Shown here: one piece after another, positions 8,880 to 18,830 of the stretch
How the letters are laid out: each line of letters opens with the position of its first letter
How positions within the stretch are numbered: position 1 is the first letter of the stretch
NCBI RefSeq assembly: GCF_004364575.1
Contig: NZ_SOAG01000017.1
Span: 1-64,000, forward strand
Direction of reading: 5' to 3'
DNA from: Myroides indicus
GTDB taxonomy: Bacteria; Bacteroidota; Bacteroidia; Flavobacteriales; Flavobacteriaceae
Length of the DNA stretch: 64,000 nt
Notes under the pieces: model-generated
Told to the model about the DNA's origin: nothing
Databases searched by the model: none
The model's input: the letters and a program-made list of their open reading frames with translations, nothing else
Translations under genes and position numbers: made by a program

Positions 8880-8953
8880 TGCCCGCGAGAGGATTCGAAC
8901 CCCTAACCCTCAGAGCCGAAATCTGATATTCTATCCAGTTGAACTACGCGGGC
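8880..8953 (-). tRNA. tRNA-Arg (anticodon UCG)
   Basis: The minus strand folds into a full cloverleaf: 7-bp acceptor GCCCGCG/CGCGGGC, D arm with AACTGGATA loop, anticodon stem TCAGA/TCTGA around loop TTTCGGC (anticodon TCG, decoding CGN arginine codons), five-base variable loop and a T arm with TTCGAAT. The discriminator base is A and CCA is not encoded. It lies downstream of yqeY on the same strand. Confidence 0.95.
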
Positions 8954-8954
8954 A

Positions 8955-8975
8955 AATACTTTTATTAAAAGTATT
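8955..8975. repeat. AT-rich inverted repeat between yqeY and tRNA-Arg
   Basis: AATACTTTT and AAAAGTATT form a perfect 9-bp stem with an ATT loop. No T run follows on the minus strand, so it is a weak terminator candidate; it could instead be a processing signal just 5' of the tRNA. Confidence 0.35.
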
Positions 8976-8982
8976 CTATATT

Positions 8983-9435
8983 TTATTTGATCAATATTGA
9001 TTTTACAATTGTAGAAATTGTTTTTCCGTCAGCTTTCCCCGCCAGTTCTTTAGATGCAATAGCCATTGTCTGCCCCATAGCTGCCATTCCGCTTAAGCTG
9101 TTTGATACAACAATCTCATTTACAATTTTAGCTACTTCTTCTTCTGATAGCTGTTCTGGCAAAAAAGTTTCGATAACTTTAGCTTGCGCCAATTCCGGTT
9201 CTGCTAAATCCGCACGTCCTTGTTCTGTAAAAATGGCAGCACTATCTTTACGCTGTTTTACCAATTTCTGCAAAACCTTAACCTCCTCTTCTTCTTTGAG
9301 TTCTTCCTGAGAACCAGCCTGAGTTTGAATCAATAACAATTCTGATTTCACCGCTCTAAGTGCTTCCAAAGCAATTGTATCTTTTGCTTTCATTGCACTT
9401 TTGATAGCTTCCATAATCTTTGCCTGTAAACTCAT
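8983..9435 (-). CDS. GatB/YqeY domain-containing protein
   Basis: A 150-residue helical protein of the YqeY family, related to the tRNA-binding tail of GatB; the exact role is unknown. The start at 9435 gives MSLQAKIMEAIKSAMKAKD, the conserved N-terminus. The longer frame begins inside the -7 box (9453-9460), so it cannot be the start. Visible family features are LEALRAVKSE, a glutamate-rich middle and the C-terminal LAGKADGKTISTIVK. It commonly follows ftsZ in flavobacteria, but here a terminator and its own promoter separate them. Confidence 0.9.
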   Translation of the reverse strand: MSLQAKIMEAIKSAMKAKDTIALEALRAVKSELLLIQTQAGSQEELKEEEEVKVLQKLVKQRKDSAAIFTEQGRADLAEPELAQAKVIETFLPEQLSEEEVAKIVNEIVVSNSLSGMAAMGQTMAIASKELAGKADGKTISTIVKSILIK

Positions 9436-9452
9436 TTTACTTTTATTTGGTG

Positions 9453-9460
9453 CAAATATA
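9453..9460 (-). promoter_or_regulatory. -7 box (TATATTTG) of yqeY
   Basis: Perfect TAnnTTTG match 17 nt upstream of ATG 9435, immediately after the ftsZ terminator. It implies a leader of about 10 nt and fixes the start codon. Confidence 0.55.
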
Positions 9461-9495
9461 AACAAAACCCGAAAAATACTGAAAACTTTTCGGGT
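9461..9495 (-). terminator. Terminator after ftsZ
   Basis: On the minus strand ACCCGAAAA (9495-9487) pairs perfectly with TTTTCGGGT (9475-9467) around an 11-nt loop, followed by TTTG. It ends the dcw transcript 24 nt past the ftsZ stop. Confidence 0.75.
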
Positions 9496-9518
9496 CAGTT
9501 CATCTATTTAATTTTTTA

Positions 9519-11561
9519 CTAATCTACATTATCATGCAAAAAAGAATTGTTAGAGCGCAATTTAGTATCATTATTACTATCTAATCCTAATGAATATCTG
9601 GACTTATTGCCTGAATCTTCCATCTCATTCAACTCTACTCCCATCCGTTTGTAAGCAGGCTCCTTGCTCAATTCTTCTAATTGATCGTTAACGGTATTAT
9701 TGAATTTATAGTTAAAATCTTTCATCTTTCTTCTTCTTTCCTCTGCTCTGTTTCTCAGCGTAAATTCTTCAATACTCATTTCTACAGGGTTCACCTCATC
9801 ATAATCATTTTGTGATTCTACTGTTTGGGTTTGCTGTTGAATTGCTTTCTCTTCTTGCCGAACAGAAAATTTAAATTCTTCTGCAATATCTTCCTGATGC
9901 TTATTTACAATTGGCTTAGCTGATTTTAACTCATTTTCTTTGTCCATATAATCTTCTAAAGAAAAGCGAATAACTTCTTCTCTTTTTGCATCTCTGGCAG
10001 CTTCATTTGCATAATCTGATTCCTCTATCGGGTTTAATTCCGAGGCTTCTTCTTCAAAATAATGATGGATAACAGGCTGTTGAATGTGGCTTGCCTGTGT
10101 TTTTGCAGCAGAAACAATTACAAATTCCGGATCAATTACATTTATATCTCTGATGTCCTTTATCTTAGTATCAATACTTTTTGTATCTGCACTATTCTCG
10201 GGTGTATTTTCTTTGGGTGTTACAATTTCAAAAAAAACATCTAAATCGGAAATTTTCTTTACCTCTGTTTCCGAAACTTCACTGGATTCTACTTTTACCA
10301 CAGGTTGTCCTCCACCGTCATTTCCCCCTCCGTTTCCCGAAAAATCATCATTTAAATTATGAATCGTCTTGTTTTCTTCCTTTCCCTTTTCATCTTCTTT
10401 AATTGTATTTAAATCTTCTAAATCGGAAGCTGGTTTTACCGTAAGCGGCATATCTGGGCTAGCTCCTCCCAAAGGCTGTACGGGAGCTTTCTGAGACAGG
10501 TCTCTAACCACTTTTTGTTCTTCTTCCAAAGCGTGGATAATTACTCTGGGCTCGGCAGAATTAACAATACTTTTTTGTTGCTCAAAATTAAATCCGGTGG
10601 CAATAATAGTTACTGAAACCGCTTCTCCCAACGTTTCATCTTCTCCAACTCCCATAATAATATTAGCATTATGTCCGGCTTCTGTTTGAATATGGTCATT
10701 GATTTCTCCTATTTCGTCAATCGTAATTTCATTTGTTCCGGAAACAATCAGCAATAGCACATTCTTAGCTCCTGTAATTTTATTGTCGTTTAACAAAGGA
10801 GAGTCCAATGCATCAACAATTGCATCTTTTGCTCTGCTTTCTCCCGAAGCTGTACCTGAACCCATAATTGCCGTACCGCTGTCAGACAAAACAGTTTTAG
10901 CATCTTTTAAGTCGATATTCTGAGTATAGTGATGCGTAATTACTTCTGCTATACCACGCGCAGCAGTTGACAATACTTCATCGGCTTTGGAGAAACCGGC
11001 TTTAAAACCTAAATTGCCGTAAACTTCCCGCAATTTATTATTGTTGATCACAATTAAAGAATCCACTTGTTTGCGCAAACGGTCTACTCCTTTGAAAGCT
11101 TGTTCCTGACGAACTTTACCTTCAAACTGAAAAGGAATTGTAACAATACCTACAGTAAGAATATCCCTTTCTTTTGACAATTGTGCAATTACAGGAGCCG
11201 CTCCCGTTCCGGTTCCGCCTCCCATACCTGCTGTAATAAATACCATTTTGGTATTTGAATCCAGCATTTTCTCTATTTCTTCAATACTCTCCAAGGCAGA
11301 TTGCTGTCCTACTTCCGGATTAGCACCAGCTCCCAATCCTTCTGTCAGATTAACTCCTAACTGAATTTTATTGGGTACAGGGCTGTTTTCCAACGCTTGT
11401 GAATCTGTATTACAAACAATAAAGTCTACTCCTTTGATTCCTTGCTTAAACATGTGGTTGATGGCGTTACTCCCTCCGCCTCCAACTCCGATTACTTTGA
11501 TAACGTTTGACTGATTTTTAGGTAAATCAAACTTTATTCCTCCAAAATCTGTATTCTCCAT
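9519..11561 (-). CDS. ftsZ: Cell division protein FtsZ with long C-terminal tail
   Basis: Tubulin-like GTPase that forms the cytokinetic ring. N-terminal nucleotide motifs are IGVGGGGSNAINHM and the tubulin signature GGGTGTGAAPVIAQL; the T7 loop reads QNIDLKDA, keeping the NxDxxD catalytic pattern. The folded part ends near residue 330. About 350 charged, low-complexity residues follow, so the protein (680 aa) is nearly twice the E. coli length. A long tail is usual in Flavobacteriia. The very C-terminus (SNNSFLHDNVD) is unlike the proteobacterial FtsA-binding peptide. Last gene of the dcw cluster, 23 nt after ftsA. Confidence 0.97.
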   Translation of the reverse strand: MENTDFGGIKFDLPKNQSNVIKVIGVGGGGSNAINHMFKQGIKGVDFIVCNTDSQALENSPVPNKIQLGVNLTEGLGAGANPEVGQQSALESIEEIEKMLDSNTKMVFITAGMGGGTGTGAAPVIAQLSKERDILTVGIVTIPFQFEGKVRQEQAFKGVDRLRKQVDSLIVINNNKLREVYGNLGFKAGFSKADEVLSTAARGIAEVITHHYTQNIDLKDAKTVLSDSGTAIMGSGTASGESRAKDAIVDALDSPLLNDNKITGAKNVLLLIVSGTNEITIDEIGEINDHIQTEAGHNANIIMGVGEDETLGEAVSVTIIATGFNFEQQKSIVNSAEPRVIIHALEEEQKVVRDLSQKAPVQPLGGASPDMPLTVKPASDLEDLNTIKEDEKGKEENKTIHNLNDDFSGNGGGNDGGGQPVVKVESSEVSETEVKKISDLDVFFEIVTPKENTPENSADTKSIDTKIKDIRDINVIDPEFVIVSAAKTQASHIQQPVIHHYFEEEASELNPIEESDYANEAARDAKREEVIRFSLEDYMDKENELKSAKPIVNKHQEDIAEEFKFSVRQEEKAIQQQTQTVESQNDYDEVNPVEMSIEEFTLRNRAEERRRKMKDFNYKFNNTVNDQLEELSKEPAYKRMGVELNEMEDSGNKSRYSLGLDSNNDTKLRSNNSFLHDNVD

Positions 11562-11584
11562 ATACTTACGCTTTTACTCTTACT

Positions 11585-13027
11585 CTACTCTTGCTTTTCA
11601 ATAAATTCTTTAATCTTTCTAAAAAAATTCCCCAAGAAACTACTCTCAAAACGATCTGCTGTTGTAGATGTTTTTGAACTTGTTTCCGGTTGTGTTGAAG
11701 ATGTTTCTTTGCGATATTTTTCTACCTCTTTATCTTCAACAGGCTCTCTTTCAATCTTTGATTGCGAAACACTATAATGTGTTTTTTCTATTTCTTCTTC
11801 ATAATGAGTTTTCTCATTCACAGCATGGAATATTTTTTTCATGGAAACTGCGCCTTTTACCCGGTGCTTTTCGCTTTCCATAACTAATCCAACCGCAGTT
11901 GCAAACAAAGGACTTGATATTTCGGGATTCGAATCTCCTGCCAGATGTTCATTAGGATAACCGATACGTGTGTCGATTCCTGTTATATACTCCACTAATT
12001 GTTTAATATGCTTCAATTCTGATCCACCTCCGGTTAAAACAATTCCGGCAATCAGCTTTTTCTGCGGGTTTTCATATCCGTAGCTCTTGATTTCAGAAAA
12101 CACCAACTGAACGATTTCTTCTACTCTTGCATGGATAATCTTAGACAGGTTTTTTAAGGAAATTTCCTTCGGCTCTTTTCCTCTCAGTCCGGGAATAGAT
12201 ACGATTTCATTATCTTTATTTTCACCGGGCCAAGCAGATCCGAATTTCACTTTTAAAATTTCTGCCTGACGTTCTATGATCGAACATCCCTCTTTTATAT
12301 CTTCTGTAATTACATTTCCTCCAAACGGCACTACGGCAGTATGACGAATTATTCCATCTTTAAAAATCGCCAGATCAGTTGTTCCTCCTCCAATATCAAT
12401 CAATGCAACACCTGCTTCTTTCTCTTCCTGACTTAGTACGGCTTCTGCTGATGCCAGCGGTTCTAAAGTAATTCCGGAAAGTTCTAAACCTGCATCCTTA
12501 ATACATCTTCCCGCATTTTTAATCAGTGCAGCCTGTCCAACTACTACGTGAAAAGCTGCTTCCAAGCGACTTCCATACATCCCTATAGGTTCTTTTATTC
12601 CGGGTTCTCCGTCAATCTTGAACTCCTGAGGCAACACATGAATAATTTCTTCTCCCGGAAGCATATTCAGTTTTTGAACCTGACTGATTAACTGCTCAAT
12701 ATCTTTATCTCCTATTACTTCATCGGGATTTTCACGGCTTATATAATCGCTGTGTTGAATACTTCTGATGTGCTGTCCGGCAATACCCACAACTACATTT
12801 TTAATTTTGTAACCCGATTCTGCTTCTGCATCGGCAACCGCATGCTGAATAGACTGAATGGTTTGCGTAATGTTATTGACAACCCCTCTTTTAACACCTA
12901 AACTTTTTGCTTTTCCCAAACCTAAAATTTCGAGTTTGCCATACTCGTTTTTCTTTCCAATCATCGCAACAATTTTAGTCGTTCCGATATCTAATCCAAC
13001 AGCTATGTTTTCTTGTTCCATACTCAT
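11585..13027 (-). CDS. ftsA: Cell division protein FtsA
   Basis: Actin-like ATPase that tethers FtsZ to the membrane. Phosphate motifs are VGLDIGTTKIVAMIG and LIDIGGGTTDLAIF, with an adenosine-type motif AGIVLTGGGSEL. A linker rich in Ser/Thr/Glu (about 410-455) leads to an amphipathic C-terminal helix, ESSFLGNFFRKIKEFIEKQ, the expected membrane-targeting sequence. Length is 480 aa. Start at 13027 (MSMEQ); the second Met at 13021 is an alternative. It sits 3 nt after ftsQ. Confidence 0.96.
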   Translation of the reverse strand: MSMEQENIAVGLDIGTTKIVAMIGKKNEYGKLEILGLGKAKSLGVKRGVVNNITQTIQSIQHAVADAEAESGYKIKNVVVGIAGQHIRSIQHSDYISRENPDEVIGDKDIEQLISQVQKLNMLPGEEIIHVLPQEFKIDGEPGIKEPIGMYGSRLEAAFHVVVGQAALIKNAGRCIKDAGLELSGITLEPLASAEAVLSQEEKEAGVALIDIGGGTTDLAIFKDGIIRHTAVVPFGGNVITEDIKEGCSIIERQAEILKVKFGSAWPGENKDNEIVSIPGLRGKEPKEISLKNLSKIIHARVEEIVQLVFSEIKSYGYENPQKKLIAGIVLTGGGSELKHIKQLVEYITGIDTRIGYPNEHLAGDSNPEISSPLFATAVGLVMESEKHRVKGAVSMKKIFHAVNEKTHYEEEIEKTHYSVSQSKIEREPVEDKEVEKYRKETSSTQPETSSKTSTTADRFESSFLGNFFRKIKEFIEKQE

Positions 13028-13030
13028 CTT

Positions 13031-13768
13031 CTATTTGGTGCATACCACTTGCTGGGTAAACTTCAGATTTATTGTTTTATAACTATTTACGTCTATTTGA
13101 TCATGCATTGTATATTCTACAAACGCTTTATAATTTTTAAGCTTCCTATCGATTTCTTCCAGTCTGCCAAATACAATATCGTAATTGTTAATGCGACTTT
13201 TTATCAAAACTGAACCGCCTTCATCTATGGAGATACCTGTTATGTCTTTTTTTAAAAACTCATCTTCTCTTATAATTTCAAGCATTTGCTTTAACTGTTC
13301 CTGATTATATTTATCCACTTTGCCCTGAATAACCGGAACTCTTTCGGAGAAATTAATCGATACAGGTATTTTTTGTCCTTCTTCATCTAAATAAAATGTA
13401 CTGTTCTCCTGTATGATTCTTCCCAAAGCCTGTTTTTGCCATACATCTACTTTTAATTTTCCGTCGACCGTCAAATAGACTTCTGCTCTTTTTATCAGCT
13501 CATTTTCAAGTACATTTCCCTCCAACTTATTCAAATCTAACATTGTTTTACCAATAAAAGGAGTGTTTAGAAAGTTTTTATTAACTAAGTTTTTAACATC
13601 CGTTTCAGTAACAAAATGTTCTTCTTTTCCTTTGAATAAAACGTCAATTTGACTAATCGCCCTCTTCTCATTTTTGTGATTGCTAAAAGCATACAAAAAC
13701 AAGGCTAGTCCTGCTATCAAAAGCAGGCGAACATTGTTCCAGTTTATTTTTTTTAGCAATTTTTTCAT
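13031..13768 (-). CDS. ftsQ: Cell division protein FtsQ
   Basis: A 245-residue bitopic division protein: short cytoplasmic N-terminus, one membrane span (about residues 13-28, VRLLLIAGLALFLYAF), then a periplasmic part beginning with a POTRA-like region (ISQIDVLFKGKEEHFVTETD). It links early and late divisome proteins. The call rests on topology, size and position between murC and ftsA. Confidence 0.9.
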   Translation of the reverse strand: MKKLLKKINWNNVRLLLIAGLALFLYAFSNHKNEKRAISQIDVLFKGKEEHFVTETDVKNLVNKNFLNTPFIGKTMLDLNKLEGNVLENELIKRAEVYLTVDGKLKVDVWQKQALGRIIQENSTFYLDEEGQKIPVSINFSERVPVIQGKVDKYNQEQLKQMLEIIREDEFLKKDITGISIDEGGSVLIKSRINNYDIVFGRLEEIDRKLKNYKAFVEYTMHDQIDVNSYKTINLKFTQQVVCTK

Positions 13769-13777
13769 TATATCGAT

Positions 13778-15127
13778 TTATTTTTCTTCTAAAACTTTTG
13801 TAATTTCTCCTACCATTTCTCCTATATCTCCAGCACCGATGGTCATTACAACTTCTGCATCTGTCGATTTTAATATTTTTAAAAGATCTTCCTTGTTCAG
13901 TAGCTCTTTTTTATCTGCTTTTACTTTTTCTAAAAGTTTTGCAGAAGTAACTCCTTCTATCGGCAGTTCTCTTGCCGGATAAATATCCATCAATACAACA
14001 TTGTCAAACGTAGATAAAGCTTCGGCAAATTCTTCCATAAAATCCTGAGTACGCGAATATAAATGAGGCTGAAAGATTGCTAATATCTTTTTTTCCGGAT
14101 ACATTTCATGTACCGCCTGACTCACCGCTTTTAATTCTGTTGGATGATGCGCATAATCATCTATATAAATTAGCTTTTCTGTCCGCAACTTATAAGAAAA
14201 TCTTCTACGCACTCCTTTAAAACTCTTTAACGCTGCTTTTAATTTATCTTTATCAACTCCGTACTCATAAGCCATGGCAAAAGCAATTAAAGCGTTAGAT
14301 AAATTGTGATGTCCGGGCAAGCCTAAATACACGTCAGGTATGATTTCAATTGGTGTATAAATATCAAATACATACCATCCTTCTTCTATTTTTACATTAT
14401 CAATACGATAGACACAATCCTTACTAAAACCAACCTTAACCCCTTTCAACGCTACTGCTTCTGCTGTAAACACTTTATTTTTGTCCTGAACTTTATTGGC
14501 AAATTCACCAAAAGCTTTTTTAATTTCTGCCTCTGTCCCGAAAATATCTAAATGATCTGCTTCCGTTGATGTTACACAAAGCGTATCCGGATACAATCTT
14601 AAAAAAGAACGATCAAATTCATCCGCTTCTACAACCGTTACGGTTTTTCCGTTGCCTATTAAATTAGTTTGATAATTTTCTACTACTCCACCTACAAACG
14701 CAGTAACATCAACACCCGCTTCAAAAAGCAAATGTCCCAAAATACTGGTTGTCGTCGTTTTCCCGTGTGTTCCAGCCACGGCAAAGCAATAAGTATCTTT
14801 TGTAATAATCCCCAAAACTTCAGAACGTTTTTTTATCTCAAAATTATTTTTTATAAAATAATTCCACTCTGAATGTGATTTTGGAACGGCAGGAGTCACT
14901 ACAACTAAAGTGGAATTAACATCTTTGTATTCGGGGGCTATCTGAGAAATATCATCTTCAAAATGGATAATGATCCCAGCATCTAGCAATTCATCTGTCA
15001 GCTGAGTCCGCATGCGGTCATACCCGGAAACATTTTTTCCCATGAATTTAAAATACCGAGCTAAAGCACTCATTCCAATGCCTCCGATTCCTATAAAATA
15101 CACGCTCTTTATCTTATTCAATTCCAT
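13778..15127 (-). CDS. murC: UDP-N-acetylmuramate--L-alanine ligase
   Basis: Adds L-Ala to UDP-MurNAc, the first amino-acid ligase of peptidoglycan precursor synthesis. The N-terminal Rossmann motif YFIGIGGIGMSALA is followed by the ATP loop AGTHGKTTTTSILGH (about residue 120), the Mur-ligase motif DDYAHHPTEL and the C-terminal FQPHLYSRT. Length 449 aa is normal. It starts 3 nt after murG ends and ends 9 nt before ftsQ. Confidence 0.97.
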   Translation of the reverse strand: MELNKIKSVYFIGIGGIGMSALARYFKFMGKNVSGYDRMRTQLTDELLDAGIIIHFEDDISQIAPEYKDVNSTLVVVTPAVPKSHSEWNYFIKNNFEIKKRSEVLGIITKDTYCFAVAGTHGKTTTTSILGHLLFEAGVDVTAFVGGVVENYQTNLIGNGKTVTVVEADEFDRSFLRLYPDTLCVTSTEADHLDIFGTEAEIKKAFGEFANKVQDKNKVFTAEAVALKGVKVGFSKDCVYRIDNVKIEEGWYVFDIYTPIEIIPDVYLGLPGHHNLSNALIAFAMAYEYGVDKDKLKAALKSFKGVRRRFSYKLRTEKLIYIDDYAHHPTELKAVSQAVHEMYPEKKILAIFQPHLYSRTQDFMEEFAEALSTFDNVVLMDIYPARELPIEGVTSAKLLEKVKADKKELLNKEDLLKILKSTDAEVVMTIGAGDIGEMVGEITKVLEEK

Positions 15128-15130
15128 AAT

Positions 15131-16219
15131 TTAATGCATTAATGCTACTATCTGATCTACTATATCTTTTGTAGCATTGGGTTTTGCTAATTTTTTAAAA
15201 GCTCTTCCCAAATTCTCCTGCTGATTTTTATCAGTCATCAAGCGGTTAAAAATATTTTCAAACTCTGCCAGTTCACTTTCCTTTATCATCACCGCTCCTC
15301 CTTTATTTACTATACTTACTGCATTTTTAGTCTGGTGATCTTCTGCTACATTAGGAGACGGGATAAAAATAACCGGTTTGCCTACTAATGCCAATTCCGA
15401 AACAGAAGACGCACCTGCTCTTGACAAAATAACATCAGCTAACGCATAAGCGTAATCCATCCGATCTATAAACGGCATTACCTGTACATTTTCTGATTTG
15501 TATTTTTTATACTCTTCGTAATAAAACTTACCGCATTGCCAGATAACCTGAATGTTTTGATTTTTAAAATTATCCAATTGGCTTTCTATCAGCTGATTTA
15601 TTTTTCGGGCTCCTAAACTTCCTCCTAAAATCAGTAAAACCTGTTTATTTTCTGCTTTTCCAAAATATTGCTCAGCCTCATTTTTTTTCAATGAAACATC
15701 AAGCAGATCCTGACGTACCGGGTTTCCGGTATTCATTATTTTATCCGCCGAAAAAAAACGCTCCAATCCTTCATAAGCCACACATATTTTCCGAGCTTGT
15801 TTTCCCAATAACTTATTCGTTATCCCCGGAAATGAATTCTGCTCTTGAATAAGTGTCGGAATTCCTTTATCGGCAGCAGCCTTTACTACTGCTCCACTGG
15901 CAAATCCTCCTGTACCTATAACTACATCCGGGCGAAATCGCTTAATAATTTTTTTAGACTTCCACAAACTACTTACTAACTTAAAGGGAAATAATAAATT
16001 ATCTAAAGTCAGCTTCCGCTGTATTCCTGAAATCCACAACCCTTCTATTTCATAACCTGCTTGAGGAACTTTTTGCATTTCCATCTTGTCTTTTGCTCCT
16101 ACAAACAAAATTTCCGCCTCTGAAAAACGCACTTTTAATTCATCGGCAATTGCCAGCGCAGGATAGATATGACCACCCGTACCGCCACCACTTATTATGA
16201 ATTTTGGTTTTTTATGCAT
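15131..16219 (-). CDS. murG: UDP-GlcNAc:lipid I N-acetylglucosaminyltransferase
   Basis: GT28 glycosyltransferase that converts lipid I to lipid II at the inner face of the membrane. Signature loops are [17 protein letters not shown] at the N-terminus, [13 protein letters not shown], the C-terminal-domain start [13 protein letters not shown] and the UDP-GlcNAc site [12 protein letters not shown]. Length 362 aa matches the family. It lies between ftsW and murC. Confidence 0.97.
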   Translation of the reverse strand: MHKKPKFIISGGGTGGHIYPALAIADELKVRFSEAEILFVGAKDKMEMQKVPQAGYEIEGLWISGIQRKLTLDNLLFPFKLVSSLWKSKKIIKRFRPDVVIGTGGFASGAVVKAAADKGIPTLIQEQNSFPGITNKLLGKQARKICVAYEGLERFFSADKIMNTGNPVRQDLLDVSLKKNEAEQYFGKAENKQVLLILGGSLGARKINQLIESQLDNFKNQNIQVIWQCGKFYYEEYKKYKSENVQVMPFIDRMDYAYALADVILSRAGASSVSELALVGKPVIFIPSPNVAEDHQTKNAVSIVNKGGAVMIKESELAEFENIFNRLMTDKNQQENLGRAFKKLAKPNATKDIVDQIVALMH

Positions 16220-16236
16220 TTTAATCTTCTTACACT

Positions 16237-17484
16237 TTACAAAACTTCGTTTTCCATTTCCTTTTGTTGCCTTTCAAGATACAATCGAGCTAATTCTTCT
16301 TGTTCTCTATCTAATCTTTCCTGCTTATCTAATTCTTCTTGCTGAATTTCCGATTCTTTTTTTGTCACACTTAAAATAACTCCTATCGCAAAACAAGTCA
16401 TCCAAATAGCCGTTCCTCCACTACTAACTAAAGGCAATGCTTGTCCGGTAGTAGGGAGAAGAGAGACTGCCACGCCCATGTTGATTAACGCTTGAAAAAT
16501 GAGGTAAAACCCCAACCCTGTCACCAACAATTTCCCAAAAAGCGTAGGAGCTTTGTGAGCAGCAATCAGAAATCTGAAAAATAACAGCAAGTAAATACCG
16601 AGCACAGTTAATCCTCCTACAATTCCCAATTCTTCTACAATAATGGCATAAATAAAATCTGATGAAGATTGCGGAAGAAAATTTTTCTGAACGCTTTTAC
16701 CAGGACCTACTCCAAAAATTCCGCCTTTAGCAATGGCAATTTTAGCATTTTCTACCTGGTATAAATCTTTTGTTCCATCATCTGGTCCTGCAAATCTGTC
16801 GATACGGCTTATCCACGTATCCACCCGATTAGGGAATACGCCCGGAAAAGCTTTAGCGGCTAATACAAAAACGCCCATAAACATAACTCCGGCTGCAACT
16901 ATTGTCGCCAAATATTTAAACGGATATTTCCCTACAAACACCAATACGCAAACCATACAAAAGATAAGTGCCGCAGTTGAAAAGTTCGCCGGTAAAATAA
17001 GTCCTACAATAACCAAAACAGGAGTCCAAAGCTCCCAAAAAGAAGGCCAAAATGACACCGCTTTATCTTTTATTCCTGTTAAGTATTGAGCTACGTACAT
17101 CAACAGCAAAATAGCAGCTGTAGATGAAGGCTGGAACTGTCCAACGACAGGTAAATTCATCCATCGGCTTGCATTCGCTCCTCCAATTGTGTTTCCTTTT
17201 AAAAGAGTAATGAACAGCACTACTGCCATAACGGGAATTCCTATAATTGCAATTTGTCTAAAATATCGGTATTCCCACTTGTGAACTATCCACAAAATAC
17301 AAAAGCCAATACCTAAATGCACCAGATGTTTTGCCAAATAATAACTCGTATGCTTCCCTGTGCCTACCGTATAAACTAAGTTTGTACTAGCACTATATAC
17401 AGGCAAAAACGAAAAGAGAGCCAGTAGAACAACTAAGGCCCAAATTGTTTTATCTCCGTATAAAAGGGTTAGCAATTTTTTCAT
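16237..17484 (-). CDS. ftsW: SEDS-family peptidoglycan polymerase FtsW
   Basis: A multi-spanning (about ten helices) SEDS glycosyltransferase that polymerises lipid II at the septum with its cognate PBP, here probably the ftsI product 4 kb upstream in the same cluster. Conserved stretches are [15 protein letters not shown] (with the QPSE-like region altered to QPSS), [21 protein letters not shown] and [14 protein letters not shown] charged cytoplasmic tail rich in Glu and Gln ends the 415-residue protein. It lies 10 nt after murD. Confidence 0.95.
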   Translation of the reverse strand: MKKLLTLLYGDKTIWALVVLLALFSFLPVYSASTNLVYTVGTGKHTSYYLAKHLVHLGIGFCILWIVHKWEYRYFRQIAIIGIPVMAVVLFITLLKGNTIGGANASRWMNLPVVGQFQPSSTAAILLLMYVAQYLTGIKDKAVSFWPSFWELWTPVLVIVGLILPANFSTAALIFCMVCVLVFVGKYPFKYLATIVAAGVMFMGVFVLAAKAFPGVFPNRVDTWISRIDRFAGPDDGTKDLYQVENAKIAIAKGGIFGVGPGKSVQKNFLPQSSSDFIYAIIVEELGIVGGLTVLGIYLLLFFRFLIAAHKAPTLFGKLLVTGLGFYLIFQALINMGVAVSLLPTTGQALPLVSSGGTAIWMTCFAIGVILSVTKKESEIQQEELDKQERLDREQEELARLYLERQQKEMENEVL

Positions 17485-17494
17485 CTATAATATT

Positions 17495-18826
17495 TTAAAG
17501 ATTTTGCACAGCTCTCTTAAACTGTTTTCCTCTTTCTTCATAATTTTCAAATAAATCATAACTTGCACAAGCAGGAGAAAGCAATACAGTATCTCCGCTT
17601 TCTGTTAAACGTTGAGCTATTTTCACAGCCTCTTCCATACTTTGGGTCTCGACTAAAACATCTACTACGTTTGCGTAAGCATCAATTATCTTTCGATTAT
17701 CTATGCCCAGGCAGATAATACCTTTTACTTTTTCTCTGACCAAAGGCATCAATTCATTATAATCATTGCCCTTATCCACTCCTCCAACAATCCAAACTGT
17801 AGGTGTTTTCATACTTTCTAACGCAAAAAAAGTAGCATTAACATTGGTTGCTTTAGAATCATTAATGTACTGCACATTACCGATTTTTAACACTTTTTCA
17901 AGTCGGTGCTCTGCTCCTTGAAAACCAGACAAACTTTCGCGAATTGTCTGTTTTCTTATGCGCTTTAATTGTGCTACTGTAGTTGCTGCCATTGCGTTTT
18001 TTACATTATGTTTTCCCTCTATTGCAATTTCGTTAATAGGTAATACAGTTGTTTCGTTGTTCATTTTTACAATAATATTTTGGTCTTCTATATATGCTCC
18101 CTGTTCTACTTTATGAGTTAATGAAAAAGGAACTTTTTGTGCTCTAATTTTATTTTTACTCAGCCATTTTCTGATTTCATCATCATCATCATCATAAATC
18201 AGATAGTCTTCTTCTGTCTGATTTTTTGTAATCCTGAATTTGGCTTCTATATAATTTTCATATTTATAATCATATCGATCCAGATGATCGGGACTTATAT
18301 TCGTTATTATTGCTATATGTGGTCTGTAATTTTCAATTCCGTCCAATTGAAAACTACTCAATTCCAACACGTAGCACTTTTCAGGATCTTCTGCCACTTG
18401 TTTTGCATAACTATCCCCTATATTCCCTGCCAAACCCACATTCAATCCTCCTTGCTTCAACAAGTGATAGACAAGCATAGTCGTAGTAGTTTTTCCATTA
18501 CTACCTGTAATTGCAACAGACAACTCCTTATTAAAAGAATAGGCAAACTCTATTTCGGAGATCATCCTAATTCCTTTTTCTCTTATCTTCTTCACGATAG
18601 GAACTTTATCCGGAATTCCCGGGCTTTTTACAACTAAATCGCCAGCTAAAATCTTAGCTTCGGTATGTTGCTTTTCTTCCCAATCAATTTTATAATCTCT
18701 AAGAACGTTTTTATATTTTTCTTTTATCTCTCCAAAATCAGAGACAAAAACTTTAAATCCTTTCCGCTTTGCCAGCAGTGCTGTTCCTACTCCGCTTTCT
18801 CCCGCTCCTAACACAACTACTTTCAT
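17495..18826 (-). CDS. murD: UDP-N-acetylmuramoylalanine--D-glutamate ligase
   Basis: Adds D-Glu to UDP-MurNAc-L-Ala. N-terminal VVLGAGESGVGTALLAK, ATP loop ITGSNGKTTTTMLVYHLL (about residue 106), ISPDHLDRY, the carbamylated-lysine region and SKATNVNA are all visible. 443 aa, normal length. It is 4 nt downstream of mraY and 10 nt upstream of ftsW, within one transcription unit. Confidence 0.97.
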   Translation of the reverse strand: MKVVVLGAGESGVGTALLAKRKGFKVFVSDFGEIKEKYKNVLRDYKIDWEEKQHTEAKILAGDLVVKSPGIPDKVPIVKKIREKGIRMISEIEFAYSFNKELSVAITGSNGKTTTTMLVYHLLKQGGLNVGLAGNIGDSYAKQVAEDPEKCYVLELSSFQLDGIENYRPHIAIITNISPDHLDRYDYKYENYIEAKFRITKNQTEEDYLIYDDDDDEIRKWLSKNKIRAQKVPFSLTHKVEQGAYIEDQNIIVKMNNETTVLPINEIAIEGKHNVKNAMAATTVAQLKRIRKQTIRESLSGFQGAEHRLEKVLKIGNVQYINDSKATNVNATFFALESMKTPTVWIVGGVDKGNDYNELMPLVREKVKGIICLGIDNRKIIDAYANVVDVLVETQSMEEAVKIAQRLTESGDTVLLSPACASYDLFENYEERGKQFKRAVQNL

Positions 18827-18830
18827 CTTT

